Part shown: positions 19,943-28,299 of the stretch, piece by piece
Layout: every line of letters begins with the position of its first letter
How positions within the stretch are numbered: the stretch's first letter is position 1
DNA from: Terrisporobacter glycolicus ATCC 14880 = DSM 1288
GTDB taxonomy: Bacteria > Bacillota > Clostridia > Peptostreptococcales > Peptostreptococcaceae
Direction of reading: 5' to 3'
Length of the DNA stretch: 64,000 nucleotides
Assembly (NCBI RefSeq): GCF_036812735.1
Contig: NZ_CP117523.1
Location: 1,674,001 to 1,738,000 of the forward strand
Position numbers and translations under genes: made by a program
Notes under the pieces: model-generated
Told to the model about the DNA's origin: nothing
Databases searched by the model: none
Seen by the model: only the letters and a program-made list of their open reading frames with translations

Positions 19943-21672
19943 TGTTGAAAATATTTAATAAGTTTTTTAACTTTTCTGGAAAATATAAAAAATACTTCTA
20001 TGATTCTATTGTAATTAGTATTTTTTATTCCATATTTGAAGCAATAAGAATTCCTGCCATAGCCATTGTACTTAAAGATATGCTAGAAAATAATATGACG
20101 GAAAAAACCATATTTTTAAGTTTAGGAATTATGACTGTAAGTATAGTAGGTTGTTCCATATTAAAAAACAAAATCACAATGAAGCAAACCATAGGTGGAT
20201 ATGAATTATGTGCCAACAAACGTATTGATATTGCACAACATTTAAAATATGTGCCAATGGGTTATTTAAATGATAATGGTTTAGGATATATAACTTCTAT
20301 TACTACTAATACACTGGAGATGCTTCAAGATGTGGCAACAAGGGTTATAATGTTATCTACTCAAGGTTTTATAAATACGTGTATTATAGGAATATGTGTC
20401 TTGATTTATGACTATAGAATAGGTATTCTTATATTTTTAGGAATATTAATTTTTCTTGGTGTAAACAATATTATGCAAAAAAAATCCAACAAATTATCAC
20501 CTGTTAAAACTGAAAGTGATAGTAGACTAGTAGAGAAAATACTAGAATATATACAAGGAATTTCCATAGTGAAATCTTATAATTTATCACATCAATCAAA
20601 TCAAAAAGTAATAAAAGCTATTGATGATAATAATGAAATAAATTATAAAATGGAAAAAACATTTATACCTATTATGGGACTTCAAACTTTTGTACTAAAG
20701 TTTATGGGAATATTAGTAATATTAACTTCAATTTATTTTTATACAAATAATTCAATGACTCTTATAAATTGTATATTAATGATAATCTGTTCATTTATAA
20801 TTTACGCCCAATTGGAGTCAGCAGGTAATTATTCTGCTCTTCTTAGAGTAATGGACAATAGTGTAGATAGGGTTAATACAGTATTTGATACTCCTATAAT
20901 AGATGTGAATGGTAGTGAAATAATTCCTGAAAATTATGATATTAATTTTCATAATGTAAGTTTTAGTTATGAAAATAGAAAAGTAATTGATAATATGATG
21001 TTTGATATTCCACAAAATACAACTACAGCAATAGTAGGACCTTCTGGAGGAGGTAAAACTACCATATGCAACTTAATAGCTAGATTCTTTGATGTAGATA
21101 AGGGAAAAATAACATTGGGAGGAAATGATATAAGAAGCTATAAATTAGATAGTTTACTAAAAAATATTAGTATGGTATTTCAAGATGTTTATTTATTTCA
21201 GGACACAGTGGCTAATAATATAAAATTTGGTACTAATAATGCATCTAGAGAAGACGTAATAAAAGCAGCTAAAAAGGCTAGTTGTCATGACTTTATTATA
21301 AATCTACCAAATGGATATGATACTCTAATTGGTGAAGGTGGAGCCTCACTTTCAGGAGGAGAAAAACAAAGAATATCTATTGCTAGAGCTATGCTTAAAG
21401 ATGCACCGATTATAATTTTGGATGAAGCTACAGCAAATGTCGATGCGGAAAATGAAAAACAACTTCAAGATGCTATTGAAGAATTAACAAGAAATAAGAC
21501 TATAATTATGATTGCCCATAGATTAAAAACTGTTAGGAATGCAGATCAAATTTTGGTTGTGGATGATGGGAAAATTGTACAACGAGGAGATCATAATAGT
21601 TTAATTAAAGAAGAAGGTATATACAAACAATTTATTGATGTAAGAAAAGAAGCTGTTGGATGGCAACTTTAG
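19942..21672 (+). CDS. ABC transporter, fused permease-ATPase (YbtQ/IrtB-like), subunit 2
   Basis: Partner of the preceding half-transporter, 576 aa. N-terminal TM helices run to about residue 300, then an ATPase domain with GPSGGGKTT (about 366), LSGGEKQRISIARAM (about 470) and ILDEATANVD. Both subunits keep consensus catalytic motifs, so neither ATP site looks dead. Its ATG overlaps the previous stop, indicating tight co-translation in the AraC-ABC-ABC operon. Inferred role: ferric-siderophore or other metallophore uptake. Confidence 0.88.
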   Translation: MLKIFNKFFNFSGKYKKYFYDSIVISIFYSIFEAIRIPAIAIVLKDMLENNMTEKTIFLSLGIMTVSIVGCSILKNKITMKQTIGGYELCANKRIDIAQHLKYVPMGYLNDNGLGYITSITTNTLEMLQDVATRVIMLSTQGFINTCIIGICVLIYDYRIGILIFLGILIFLGVNNIMQKKSNKLSPVKTESDSRLVEKILEYIQGISIVKSYNLSHQSNQKVIKAIDDNNEINYKMEKTFIPIMGLQTFVLKFMGILVILTSIYFYTNNSMTLINCILMIICSFIIYAQLESAGNYSALLRVMDNSVDRVNTVFDTPIIDVNGSEIIPENYDINFHNVSFSYENRKVIDNMMFDIPQNTTTAIVGPSGGGKTTICNLIARFFDVDKGKITLGGNDIRSYKLDSLLKNISMVFQDVYLFQDTVANNIKFGTNNASREDVIKAAKKASCHDFIINLPNGYDTLIGEGGASLSGGEKQRISIARAMLKDAPIIILDEATANVDAENEKQLQDAIEELTRNKTIIMIAHRLKTVRNADQILVVDDGKIVQRGDHNSLIKEEGIYKQFIDVRKEAVGWQL

Positions 21673-21834
21673 TGATATAAAAAGTATTAAAATCAAGTAA
21701 AAGTATTAAATAAAATAAATTATTGAAATATATTTCAAAAAAGTGTGTAAATTATGTTAAAATAGTATATAATAGAATGTGTAATAAAAAAAATATATTA
21801 AAGCCTTTATAAAAAGGTTAAGGAGAATTATTAG

Positions 21835-22035
21835 ATGACTAACGGAACAGTAAAATGGTTTAACAATGACAAAGGATTTGGATTTATATCAGTAGAAGGT
21901 GGAGATGACGTATTCGCACATTTCTCAGCTATACAAACTGATGGATACAAGACATTAGAAGAAGGACAAAAAGTAAGTTTTAATATAGTACAAGGTGCTA
22001 GAGGACCTCAAGCTGAAAATATAACTATATTATAA
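21835..22035 (+). CDS. Cold-shock protein (CspA family), copy 2
   Basis: A 66-aa cold-shock domain nearly identical to the protein at 3087-3287: [20 protein letters not shown] is shared, and differences lie mostly in residues 2-24. RNP1 KGFGFI and RNP2 VFAHFS are intact. TATAAT at 21768-21773 is a likely -10 box, giving a leader of about 55 bases. It is monocistronic with its own terminator. Confidence 0.95.
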   Translation: MTNGTVKWFNNDKGFGFISVEGGDDVFAHFSAIQTDGYKTLEEGQKVSFNIVQGARGPQAENITIL

Positions 22036-22057
22036 TATTTATATATAGATTGTATAG

Positions 22058-22084
22058 AAAAAAGACCCATTGGGTCTTTTTTTA
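22058..22084 (+). terminator. Terminator after csp copy 2
   Basis: AAAAGACCC / GGGTCTTTT with a 3-base loop and T run. It resembles the copy 1 terminator. Confidence 0.85.
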
Positions 22085-22873
22085 TTTAGAAAATAATCTG
22101 CCATATGTCCACTCACTATAACTACATCAGACTTTAGAAATTTATCAAATGTTGCAAATACACTGTTCACTGCATTAATATTTAGACAATACATGGATAA
22201 CTGTTAAGAAAAATGATTATATTTGGTTTGGAGCTTATGCACCACAATGCTGTTATGGCGTGGGTAGAGAAAATTTATCATACATATATTCAAAAGACTG
22301 TAATAGGGATGTTATTTTTATTATAAGCAATTTCAGTAACAAAATGATTGTTAAAAATTAAAAAGCATGGAAAGTATATTTACTTAAAATTAAAGGAGAT
22401 AGCATGATAAAAATCAAATATTAAAAATAGGGGCTAGATTATTAAAAGTAAAATACTGAAAAAATCCCATGTAATAGTGCTAATTTTTATGGAAGTGCAA
22501 CATTAAAGATCTGGTGATAATAGATGAAAATTTATTATTAAAGAAGCATATTTTTTTACACGTAGAATATATTAGTATGGTTAGCAATATTTAAAAAAAG
22601 AGCTATTTTATAAAAGTTACAAAAGTTACAAAAAAGAAAAAAATGGAAAAAATATAAAAATCGCCTATATATTGAAAATACTAGGTTTTAGCTATGATAA
22701 ATTAGAATTTAAACATATATTTTGTTAATGATTTGTAAATAATTTTCAAAAAACACTTCCAAAAGTTACAAAGTTGTAATAACATATAAGTATAGATTTA
22801 AAATTTAAGTGATTAAAAACACAATAATTAATTTAGAAAGATTATTCTAAAACACAATATTGGAGGAAAATAT
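22085..22873. other. Long intergenic region with coding debris
   Basis: About 790 bases without an intact gene. Besides the start-less frame at 22179-22361, short runs such as NSANFYGSATLKIW around 22465-22510 look like pieces of a cell-wall protein interrupted by stops. A direct repeat of AAAGTTACA occurs twice at about 22614-22634 and again near 22764. The promoter of the SH3-3D gene must lie in the last 150 bases, but I see no consensus boxes. Confidence 0.4.
22179..22361 (+). pseudogene. Start-less coding remnant
   Basis: A 60-codon frame bounded by stops reads [20 protein letters not shown] and continues with [18 protein letters not shown], ending MIVKN. It has no start codon or ribosome-binding site, but its residue composition is protein-like, with Trp, Tyr, Cys and Gly. 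I do not recognise the family. It is probably the tail of a lost gene. Confidence 0.35.
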
Positions 22874-23968
22874 ATGTTAAAAAATACTTTAAAAGCAACA
22901 GCGTTTGCATCAATGGCAATGGCACTAGGGGCTTGTGCTTCTGTTGAATCTCAAGCGGCAACAGTAAAGGAAGATCTAAACCTTAGAGAGGGTGCATCTA
23001 CTGAACATAATGTTAAAGAAGTACTTGACCAAGGGCAAAATATAAAAATATTATCAGAGTCAAATGGTTGGTACAAAGTTAAGACTTCAGACGATAAAAC
23101 TGGTTGGTCATATGGTAAGTATGTAGATGCTTCAAAAAAAGAAAAGGAAGAAGCAAGTGCTGTTACAGGAACAGTAACAGAATATTTGAATTTCAGAAAA
23201 GGTCCATCAATTGAAGATGAAATAATTAATGTTCATGAAAAGGGCGAAAGTGTAAAAGTTTTATCAAAAAAAGGTGACTGGTACAAAGTCAAAGCTTCAA
23301 ATGGCGAAGTAGGTTGGTCATATAGAAAATATATAAAAGTATCAGATGCTGAATTTGCATGGTCAGACAGTGATGCTAATGGAACTTTAAAAGACAATGC
23401 TAATATGAGAAAAGGGGCATCAACTAATTATGACGTTATAAAAGTTTTAGATGAAGGAGAAAAGGTAAAAGTAATATCATCATTAGATGGATGGTATAAA
23501 CTTCAAACTTCAGATGGAAAAACAGGATGGGTACATAGCTCACATTTAGATACTGATGTGGCTTTAATGACAGTAAATAAAACTTCAAAAAGCTCTGATT
23601 CAAAAGAATCATCAAGTGTAAAGGAATCATCAAACAAAAAAGAATCATCTAAAGAATCATCAAAAGATAAATTATTAGATTCAGAAGTTTCATCTTCATC
23701 AAAGAAAAGTATAGTAGTATCAGCTACAGCTTATAGTGGAGATGGTGTAACTGCAACAGGAACAAAACCTAGATGGGGAACAATAGCTGTAGATCCAAGT
23801 GTTATACCTTATGGAACAAAAGTCTATATACCTAGATTTGGAAAAACATTCATTGCAGAAGACTGTGGTGGAGGAATAAAAGGAAATAAAATAGATATAT
23901 TTATGAATTCAGAGTCACAGTGTAATAGCTGGGGAGTTAGAAACATATCTATACAAATATTAGATTAA
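22874..23968 (+). CDS. Exported SH3b x3 and 3D-domain cell-wall protein
   Basis: A 364-aa protein. A signal peptide (ALGAC near residue 21 could be a lipobox; SQAA would be a signal peptidase I site) leads to three bacterial SH3 repeats. Each runs from LNLREGAS/LNFRKGPS/ANMRKGAS to a GWYKL/V...GW end. A Ser/Lys-rich linker (about 240-275) and a C-terminal 3D domain follow. The three Asp are in AVDPSVIP, AEDCGGG and KIDIFM, the catalytic layout of MltA/YabE-like peptidoglycan-acting enzymes. It likely binds and trims peptidoglycan, as in spore germination or growth. AGGAGG lies upstream; the gene is isolated. Confidence 0.92.
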   Translation: MLKNTLKATAFASMAMALGACASVESQAATVKEDLNLREGASTEHNVKEVLDQGQNIKILSESNGWYKVKTSDDKTGWSYGKYVDASKKEKEEASAVTGTVTEYLNFRKGPSIEDEIINVHEKGESVKVLSKKGDWYKVKASNGEVGWSYRKYIKVSDAEFAWSDSDANGTLKDNANMRKGASTNYDVIKVLDEGEKVKVISSLDGWYKLQTSDGKTGWVHSSHLDTDVALMTVNKTSKSSDSKESSSVKESSNKKESSKESSKDKLLDSEVSSSSKKSIVVSATAYSGDGVTATGTKPRWGTIAVDPSVIPYGTKVYIPRFGKTFIAEDCGGGIKGNKIDIFMNSESQCNSWGVRNISIQILD

Positions 23969-24060
23969 TATAAATTAAAGGGATATATGGGCGCTAGTGT
24001 TAGCGTACCGAAGTATTTTCGGGTTTGTCAATAAAAGTGTATAAGTAGTTTTTATTTTGT

Positions 24061-24096
24061 AAATCAGGTAGATAAAATTAATCTACCTGATTTTTT
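24061..24096 (+). terminator. Terminator after the SH3-3D gene
   Basis: AAATCAGGTAGAT / ATCTACCTGATTT with a 7-base loop and T run. Two small hairpins (GCGCTAGTGTTAGCG and CCGAAGTATTTTCGG, about 23991-24021) precede it and have no obvious role. Confidence 0.9.
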
Positions 24097-24217
24097 AATA
24101 TTAATTTTTTTTAATAATTTGTTATAATATATCTATTACAAGATTGTCCTATATGGGAAACATGGTCTAAATAGCAAAATAAATATAAGTAATAAATTCA
24201 ACAACAGGAGGAAAGTT

Positions 24218-24547
24218 ATGCCACAAATAAAAGTAAGAGGAATAAATGAAAACGACATCTGCAAGATAAGTGAAAAGATGATTGATGAATTAGTAGAAGC
24301 AGTAAAATGCCCAAGAGATTATTTTGAAATAGAATGTATAAAGTCTGTTGCTATAAGAAATGGTAAGATAGCAGATGTATATCCATTTGTAGAGGTGGCT
24401 TGGTTTGATAGAGGTCAAGAGGTGCAAGATACAGTAGCTGAAATAATCACTAACAATATAAGAGAAAATCTAAATATAGAAAGTATGGATTTGGCTTTTA
24501 CAGTTTTTGAAAAAGAGAAGTATTATGAAAATGGAGAGCACTTCTAA
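24218..24547 (+). CDS. DUF1904 family protein
   Basis: A 109-aa protein beginning MPQIKVRGI and carrying a VEVAWFDRGQEVQD segment, typical of DUF1904, a small family with a tautomerase/MIF-like fold. The Pro after Met is what tautomerases use as catalytic base, but no activity is established. AGGAGG lies upstream. It is monocistronic, between two strong terminators. Confidence 0.82.
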   Translation: MPQIKVRGINENDICKISEKMIDELVEAVKCPRDYFEIECIKSVAIRNGKIADVYPFVEVAWFDRGQEVQDTVAEIITNNIRENLNIESMDLAFTVFEKEKYYENGEHF

Positions 24548-24619
24548 AAAATTGTAAATTTGTTAACTAAAAAGTTATATTACTTTATTTAGATAGAATT
24601 ATAAAATATAAGTTAATAT

Positions 24620-24663
24620 AATACAAAAAGGTATACACAAAAATGTGTATACCTTTTTGTATT
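24620..24663. terminator. Bidirectional terminator, 20-bp stem
   Basis: AATACAAAAAGGTATACACA pairs perfectly with TGTGTATACCTTTTTGTATT around AAAA. The core GGTATACACA is shared with the inverted repeat at 5014-5041. Confidence 0.85.
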
Positions 24664-24824
24664 ATACATATCTAGCTTTGTGCTATGTTTAATTTATCCT
24701 ATTCCTATTATAAAAACCAGATTTATTGTACAATAGAAAAAGAGATTGTTTTACTAAGTTACAAAGTTTTATATTTAAAATATATAGAATACAAATAAAG
24801 AGTAAATAAAAAAGGGGCGATAAT

Positions 24825-25607
24825 ATGAAAAAGAAAATTATTTTATTATTTGTTGCAGTAAGCATGTTAGCTTTGATTACTGGCTGTGCAAAAACTAATT
24901 CTAGTGAAAATAATGATGATCAAAAAAATAAGGTAGAAGATACACAAGGTGATAAAAATAATGACTCTGACAAAGATAATAATTCAAAGGTTACTATAGT
25001 TATAGATCCAGGGCATTCATCAACAGGAACATCAGGAAATGAACCAGTATCACCAAATTCTTCTAAAACAAAGCTAAAAGATGGATTAGGAGCAACAGGA
25101 TCATTCACAAATATACCAGAGCACAAAACTACCATGTCTGTGGCATCATTACTAAAAAAGGAACTGGAGTCAAAGGGTTATAATGTGATTCTAACTAAAA
25201 ATGATGTATCAGAGTCTAAAAGTAATATAGAAAGAGCTGAAGTTGGTAACAAAAATAGTGCTGATTTGGTAGTGAGAATTCATGGAGATTCTTGTGAAGA
25301 TAGTAGTGTGAATGGTGCATCTATGCATGTTCCAGCTAATAATGAATACACATCAAGTTTTTATAAAGTTAGTAAATCTTATGGAACAAAAATACTTAAT
25401 ACATATGTTAAGGAAGTCGGTATAAAGGATAGAGGAGTTATAGAAAGAGATGATTTGACAGGATTTAACTGGTCTAAAGTGCCTGTTGTTTTGATAGAGA
25501 TGGGATTCTTGTCTAATAAAGAAGATGATATATTTGTTAGTAATACAGAAAATCATCCTAAAATAGCAAAAGCTATAGCTGATGGAATTAATAAATGCTT
25601 TGAATAG
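24825..25607 (+). CDS. N-acetylmuramoyl-L-alanine amidase lipoprotein (Amidase_3)
   Basis: Zinc amidase that cuts the bond between MurNAc and the stem peptide of peptidoglycan. The lipobox ITGC gives lipidation around Cys21; a charged linker (about 24-55) leads to the Amidase_3 domain. Zinc ligands are His64 (DPGH), Glu99 and His153 (RIHGD); the catalytic Glu225 is in IEMGFLSN. 260 aa, complete. The catalytic-Glu region is duplicated as a decayed fragment at 27887-27938. AAAGGGG lies upstream. No SH3 or other wall-binding repeats are fused. Confidence 0.93.
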   Translation: MKKKIILLFVAVSMLALITGCAKTNSSENNDDQKNKVEDTQGDKNNDSDKDNNSKVTIVIDPGHSSTGTSGNEPVSPNSSKTKLKDGLGATGSFTNIPEHKTTMSVASLLKKELESKGYNVILTKNDVSESKSNIERAEVGNKNSADLVVRIHGDSCEDSSVNGASMHVPANNEYTSSFYKVSKSYGTKILNTYVKEVGIKDRGVIERDDLTGFNWSKVPVVLIEMGFLSNKEDDIFVSNTENHPKIAKAIADGINKCFE

Positions 25608-25731
25608 TGAAATAGTTTATTTATTAGGCATATCAATTTTTACATTATTGTAAATTGTTATAATGAATTAAATAATATAATATTAAAATAAGTGAAAATT
25701 TAATTTTTATATATGAAGTGGGGTGTAAATT

Positions 25732-25947
25732 ATGAAGTGTCCATATTGTAATAATGATATGATATTAGGGGTTATACGTGGAGGTAGAGATTCTATTAAA
25801 TGGATACCAAAAGAAAAAGATAAAGGTGTGATTTTATCCAATTTTGTAAAGGGAATTAAAATTTTAGAGTGGCTGGATTCAAAAGTAGAAGGTTATTATT
25901 GTAAAGAATGCAACAAGATAACCATCGATGTGCCAAAACAATTATAG
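25732..25947 (+). CDS. Small zinc-ribbon protein (PF20097-like)
   Basis: A 71-aa protein with an N-terminal CPYC and a C-terminal CKEC pair (KCPYCNNDM ... YYCKECNKI), forming one four-Cys zinc ribbon around a central variable part. Similar in layout to the 66-aa protein at 63325-63525. Function unknown. GTGGGG lies upstream of the ATG. It probably stands alone, with a terminator after it. Confidence 0.75.
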   Translation: MKCPYCNNDMILGVIRGGRDSIKWIPKEKDKGVILSNFVKGIKILEWLDSKVEGYYCKECNKITIDVPKQL

Positions 25948-26002
25948 CACACCGTTGATGAATTGATAAAATGAGAATAATAGTTTAATATAACAAAATA
26001 TA

Positions 26003-26039
26003 AAAAGCTGCATATCAATTGAGATAAGCAGCTTTTTTG
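26003..26039 (+). terminator. Terminator after the zinc-ribbon gene
   Basis: AAAAGCTGC / GCAGCTTTT stem with a 16-base partly paired loop and a T run. Confidence 0.8.
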
Positions 26040-26187
26040 TGTATTCTCCATGGATTTTTATGCACTTATTTATCCTTCTATTACAAAAATGTATTAATAC
26101 AATTCTTAAAAAGAGTAAAATTGTATGATATGAATAAAAAAATCATATATAATTATTTCATAAGTATTTTAACAAGGAGAGAAAATT

Positions 26188-27330
26188 ATGAACAATAAAA
26201 ATGTATATATGCCAGGACCAAGTAATGTTAGGGAAAATGTAAGACAAGCAAGAAGTATAAAAACTACAAATCCAGATGTGGATGTTGATTTTGTGGAATT
26301 TTATAAAAATACTTGTGATAAAATGGCAAAAATAATAAACACTAAAAACGACGTATACATACTAAGTGGAGAAGGTATATTGGGATTAGAAGCAGCCTGT
26401 GCATCATTGACAGAGAAAAACGATAGAATTTTAGTTATAGATAATGGTGTATTTGGAAAAGGTTTTGAGGATTTTGTAACTATGTATGGTGGGGAAGCTG
26501 TACTTTTTAGCAAAAGCTATAAAAAGGCTATAGACGTGGAGGAATTAGAAAGATTTTTAGAAAAAGACCATGATTTTAAATATGCAACTATAGTCCACTG
26601 TGATACACCAACAGGAGTTTTAAATGATTTAAGCAAAATATGTCCATTACTTAAAAAGTACAACATACTTACTGTTGTAGATTCAGTGGCAGCCATGGTT
26701 GGAGAAGAACTTTTAGTAGATGATTGGCAAATAGATATGGTACTTGGTGGATCTCAAAAAGCCGTATCGGCTCAACCAGGTCTTAGTATAGTAAGTGTAA
26801 GTGAAGATGCCAAAAATACTATGAAAAATAGAAAAAGTAAAATAATAGGTTTTTACTGCAACTTAACAATATGGGAAGATTACTATGAACAAAAATATTT
26901 CCCATATACAATGCCTATAAGTGACATTATAAGTTTGGATAGAGCTTTGGAAAATATATTAGAAGAAGGAATAGAAAATACAATAAAAAGACATGAAAGA
27001 ATTGCAAAATCTACAAGAGAAGCACTTAAAGAATATGGTGGAGAGTTATTTTTAAATAGTGGATATTCTAATACTGTAACAGCACTAGTTATACCTGAAA
27101 ATATAGGAGCCCTAAATTTAACTAAGTATATAGGTGAAAAATACAACACAATAATTGGAACATCACTGGGAGAATATGTGGACAAATTACTTAGAATTGG
27201 CCATATGGGAGAAAATGCAAAACTAGATAAAATAATATATATATTAGATATTTTAGATAATAGTTTAAAAGATTTAGGTTTTAAAGGAAATGGATCTTTA
27301 GTAAGTTTGTTTAATAAATACTACAAATAA
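26188..27330 (+). CDS. Class V aminotransferase, alanine-glyoxylate/pyridoxamine-pyruvate type
   Basis: A fold-type I PLP enzyme of 380 aa. It opens MPGPSNV, as in the alanine-glyoxylate and phosphoserine aminotransferase branch. VDSVAAM carries the Asp that holds the PLP nitrogen, and GGSQKAVSAQPGLS has the Schiff-base Lys. The only likely operon partner is an ECF transporter S component 22 bases downstream. Relatives include pyridoxamine-pyruvate and aminoethylphosphonate transaminases. A role in vitamin salvage is inferred from the transporter; amino-acid catabolism is possible. Confidence 0.85.
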   Translation: MNNKNVYMPGPSNVRENVRQARSIKTTNPDVDVDFVEFYKNTCDKMAKIINTKNDVYILSGEGILGLEAACASLTEKNDRILVIDNGVFGKGFEDFVTMYGGEAVLFSKSYKKAIDVEELERFLEKDHDFKYATIVHCDTPTGVLNDLSKICPLLKKYNILTVVDSVAAMVGEELLVDDWQIDMVLGGSQKAVSAQPGLSIVSVSEDAKNTMKNRKSKIIGFYCNLTIWEDYYEQKYFPYTMPISDIISLDRALENILEEGIENTIKRHERIAKSTREALKEYGGELFLNSGYSNTVTALVIPENIGALNLTKYIGEKYNTIIGTSLGEYVDKLLRIGHMGENAKLDKIIYILDILDNSLKDLGFKGNGSLVSLFNKYYK

Positions 27331-27352
27331 ATATGTGTGTGGGGGATATAAA

Positions 27353-27883
27353 ATGCAAATATCAAATGAACGTAGAAAAACTATAGGAACTAGAGATTTA
27401 GTAGAAACTGCTTTACTTATAGCATTGGTATTTATAGCAACAAGGTTTATTAACATAAGACTGCCCATAGCATCAAGTGGAGGATTAGTACACTTAGGAA
27501 ATACAATGTTATTTATTTCAGCAATTGTATTTGGCAAGAAAAAGGGTGCTTTAGCTGGTGCTTTTGGTATGGGATTGTTTGATCTATTGTCAGAATGGGC
27601 AATGTGGGCACCTTTTACATTTATAGTTAGAGGGGTAATGGGATATATTATAGGAAGTATTGCCTGGTCTAATAATAAAAAAGGAAACAGTGTTTTAACT
27701 AATGTTTTTGCCATAGCAGTGTCAGGGATTTGGATGATATTTGGGTATTATGTAACAGAGATAATATTATATGGAAACTATATACAACCTTTAGCATCTG
27801 TGCCAGGAAATATTACTCAGATAGTTGTAGGGTTAATTATAGGTGTTCCTGTAGCGAAGGTTGTTAAGAAATATATTAGATAA
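27353..27883 (+). CDS. ECF transporter S component (vitamin uptake, HmpT/PdxU-like)
   Basis: About 176 aa with five to six hydrophobic helices. VHLGNTMLFISAIVFGKKKGALAGAFGMGLFDLLS is the typical ECF S-component core that closes over the vitamin. ATG 27353 is preferred, with GGGGG at 27341-27345; an ATG at 27335 would add six residues and lacks a ribosome-binding site. The shared energy-coupling module must be encoded elsewhere. The substrate is unknown: hydroxymethylpyrimidine or vitamin B6 are the best guesses, because the neighbour is a PLP enzyme related to pyridoxamine transaminase. Confidence 0.83.
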   Translation: MQISNERRKTIGTRDLVETALLIALVFIATRFINIRLPIASSGGLVHLGNTMLFISAIVFGKKKGALAGAFGMGLFDLLSEWAMWAPFTFIVRGVMGYIIGSIAWSNNKKGNSVLTNVFAIAVSGIWMIFGYYVTEIILYGNYIQPLASVPGNITQIVVGLIIGVPVAKVVKKYIR

Positions 27884-27886
27884 AGC

Positions 27887-27938
27887 TAAAGTCCTTGTTG
27901 TTTTGATAGATATGTGGGTTCTTGTCTACCAAAGAATC
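27887..27938 (+). pseudogene. Decayed fragment of an amidase gene
   Basis: CTAAAGT-CTTGTTGTTTTGATAGA-ATG and TTCTTGTCTA-AAAGAA match the catalytic-Glu segment of the amidase gene (about 25484-25535), same strand, with a two-base insertion. The frame continues into an open stretch ending VTKITLKSNSNNI then TAA at 28004. The fragment follows the ECF gene directly. Confidence 0.65.
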
Positions 27939-28003
27939 TCTTCAAGTAACTAGAAGTAATGGTGTAACAAAAATAACTTTAAAATCTAATTCAAATAATA
28001 TAT

Positions 28004-28041
28004 AAAGAAGGTATTACCTAAAATCAGGTAATACCTTCTTT
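28004..28041. terminator. Terminator hairpin after the ECF/amidase-fragment region
   Basis: AAAGAAGGTATTACCT / AGGTAATACCTTCTTT, a perfect 16-bp stem with a 6-base loop. Confidence 0.85.
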
Positions 28042-28299
28042 ATATATATATAATTAATACAGAAAAAAGGTGTGAATATTGTTACGAAAACTTTATTTAA
28101 TCCAGAAGTGGAGAAAATTTGAATGGGAGCCACCTATTATGATAAAACATTTCAAGTAGCTGATTTTTATATATAATTAAAATTAAATAGCTAAAAACTT
28201 TAATTGCTTTAAATTGGTAGAAAATATATTGGAAATAAATTAATATTTAAGAGAAAGTAAAAATATATTGAAATATGTTTAATAAAAGGGGAATAAGAA
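28042..28299. other. Leader region of the Type III system with a possible coding remnant
   Basis: From 28081 one frame reads VTKTLFNPEVEKI, stop, MGATYYDKTFQVADFYI, stop (28176). It looks like a broken gene with a single nonsense codon, but it is too short to identify. No consensus promoter is obvious before mod; AAAAGGGGAATAAGAA forms its ribosome-binding site. Confidence 0.3.

Noticed and set aside
18194-21672. Multidrug exporter pair
   Set aside because: Possible from fold alone, but the adjacent iron-type DtxR repressor and AraC regulator make a metallophore transporter more likely; kept only as an alternative.
27335-27352. Upstream start for the ECF S component
   Set aside because: ATG 27335 has no ribosome-binding site, whereas GGGGG precedes ATG 27353 at proper spacing.
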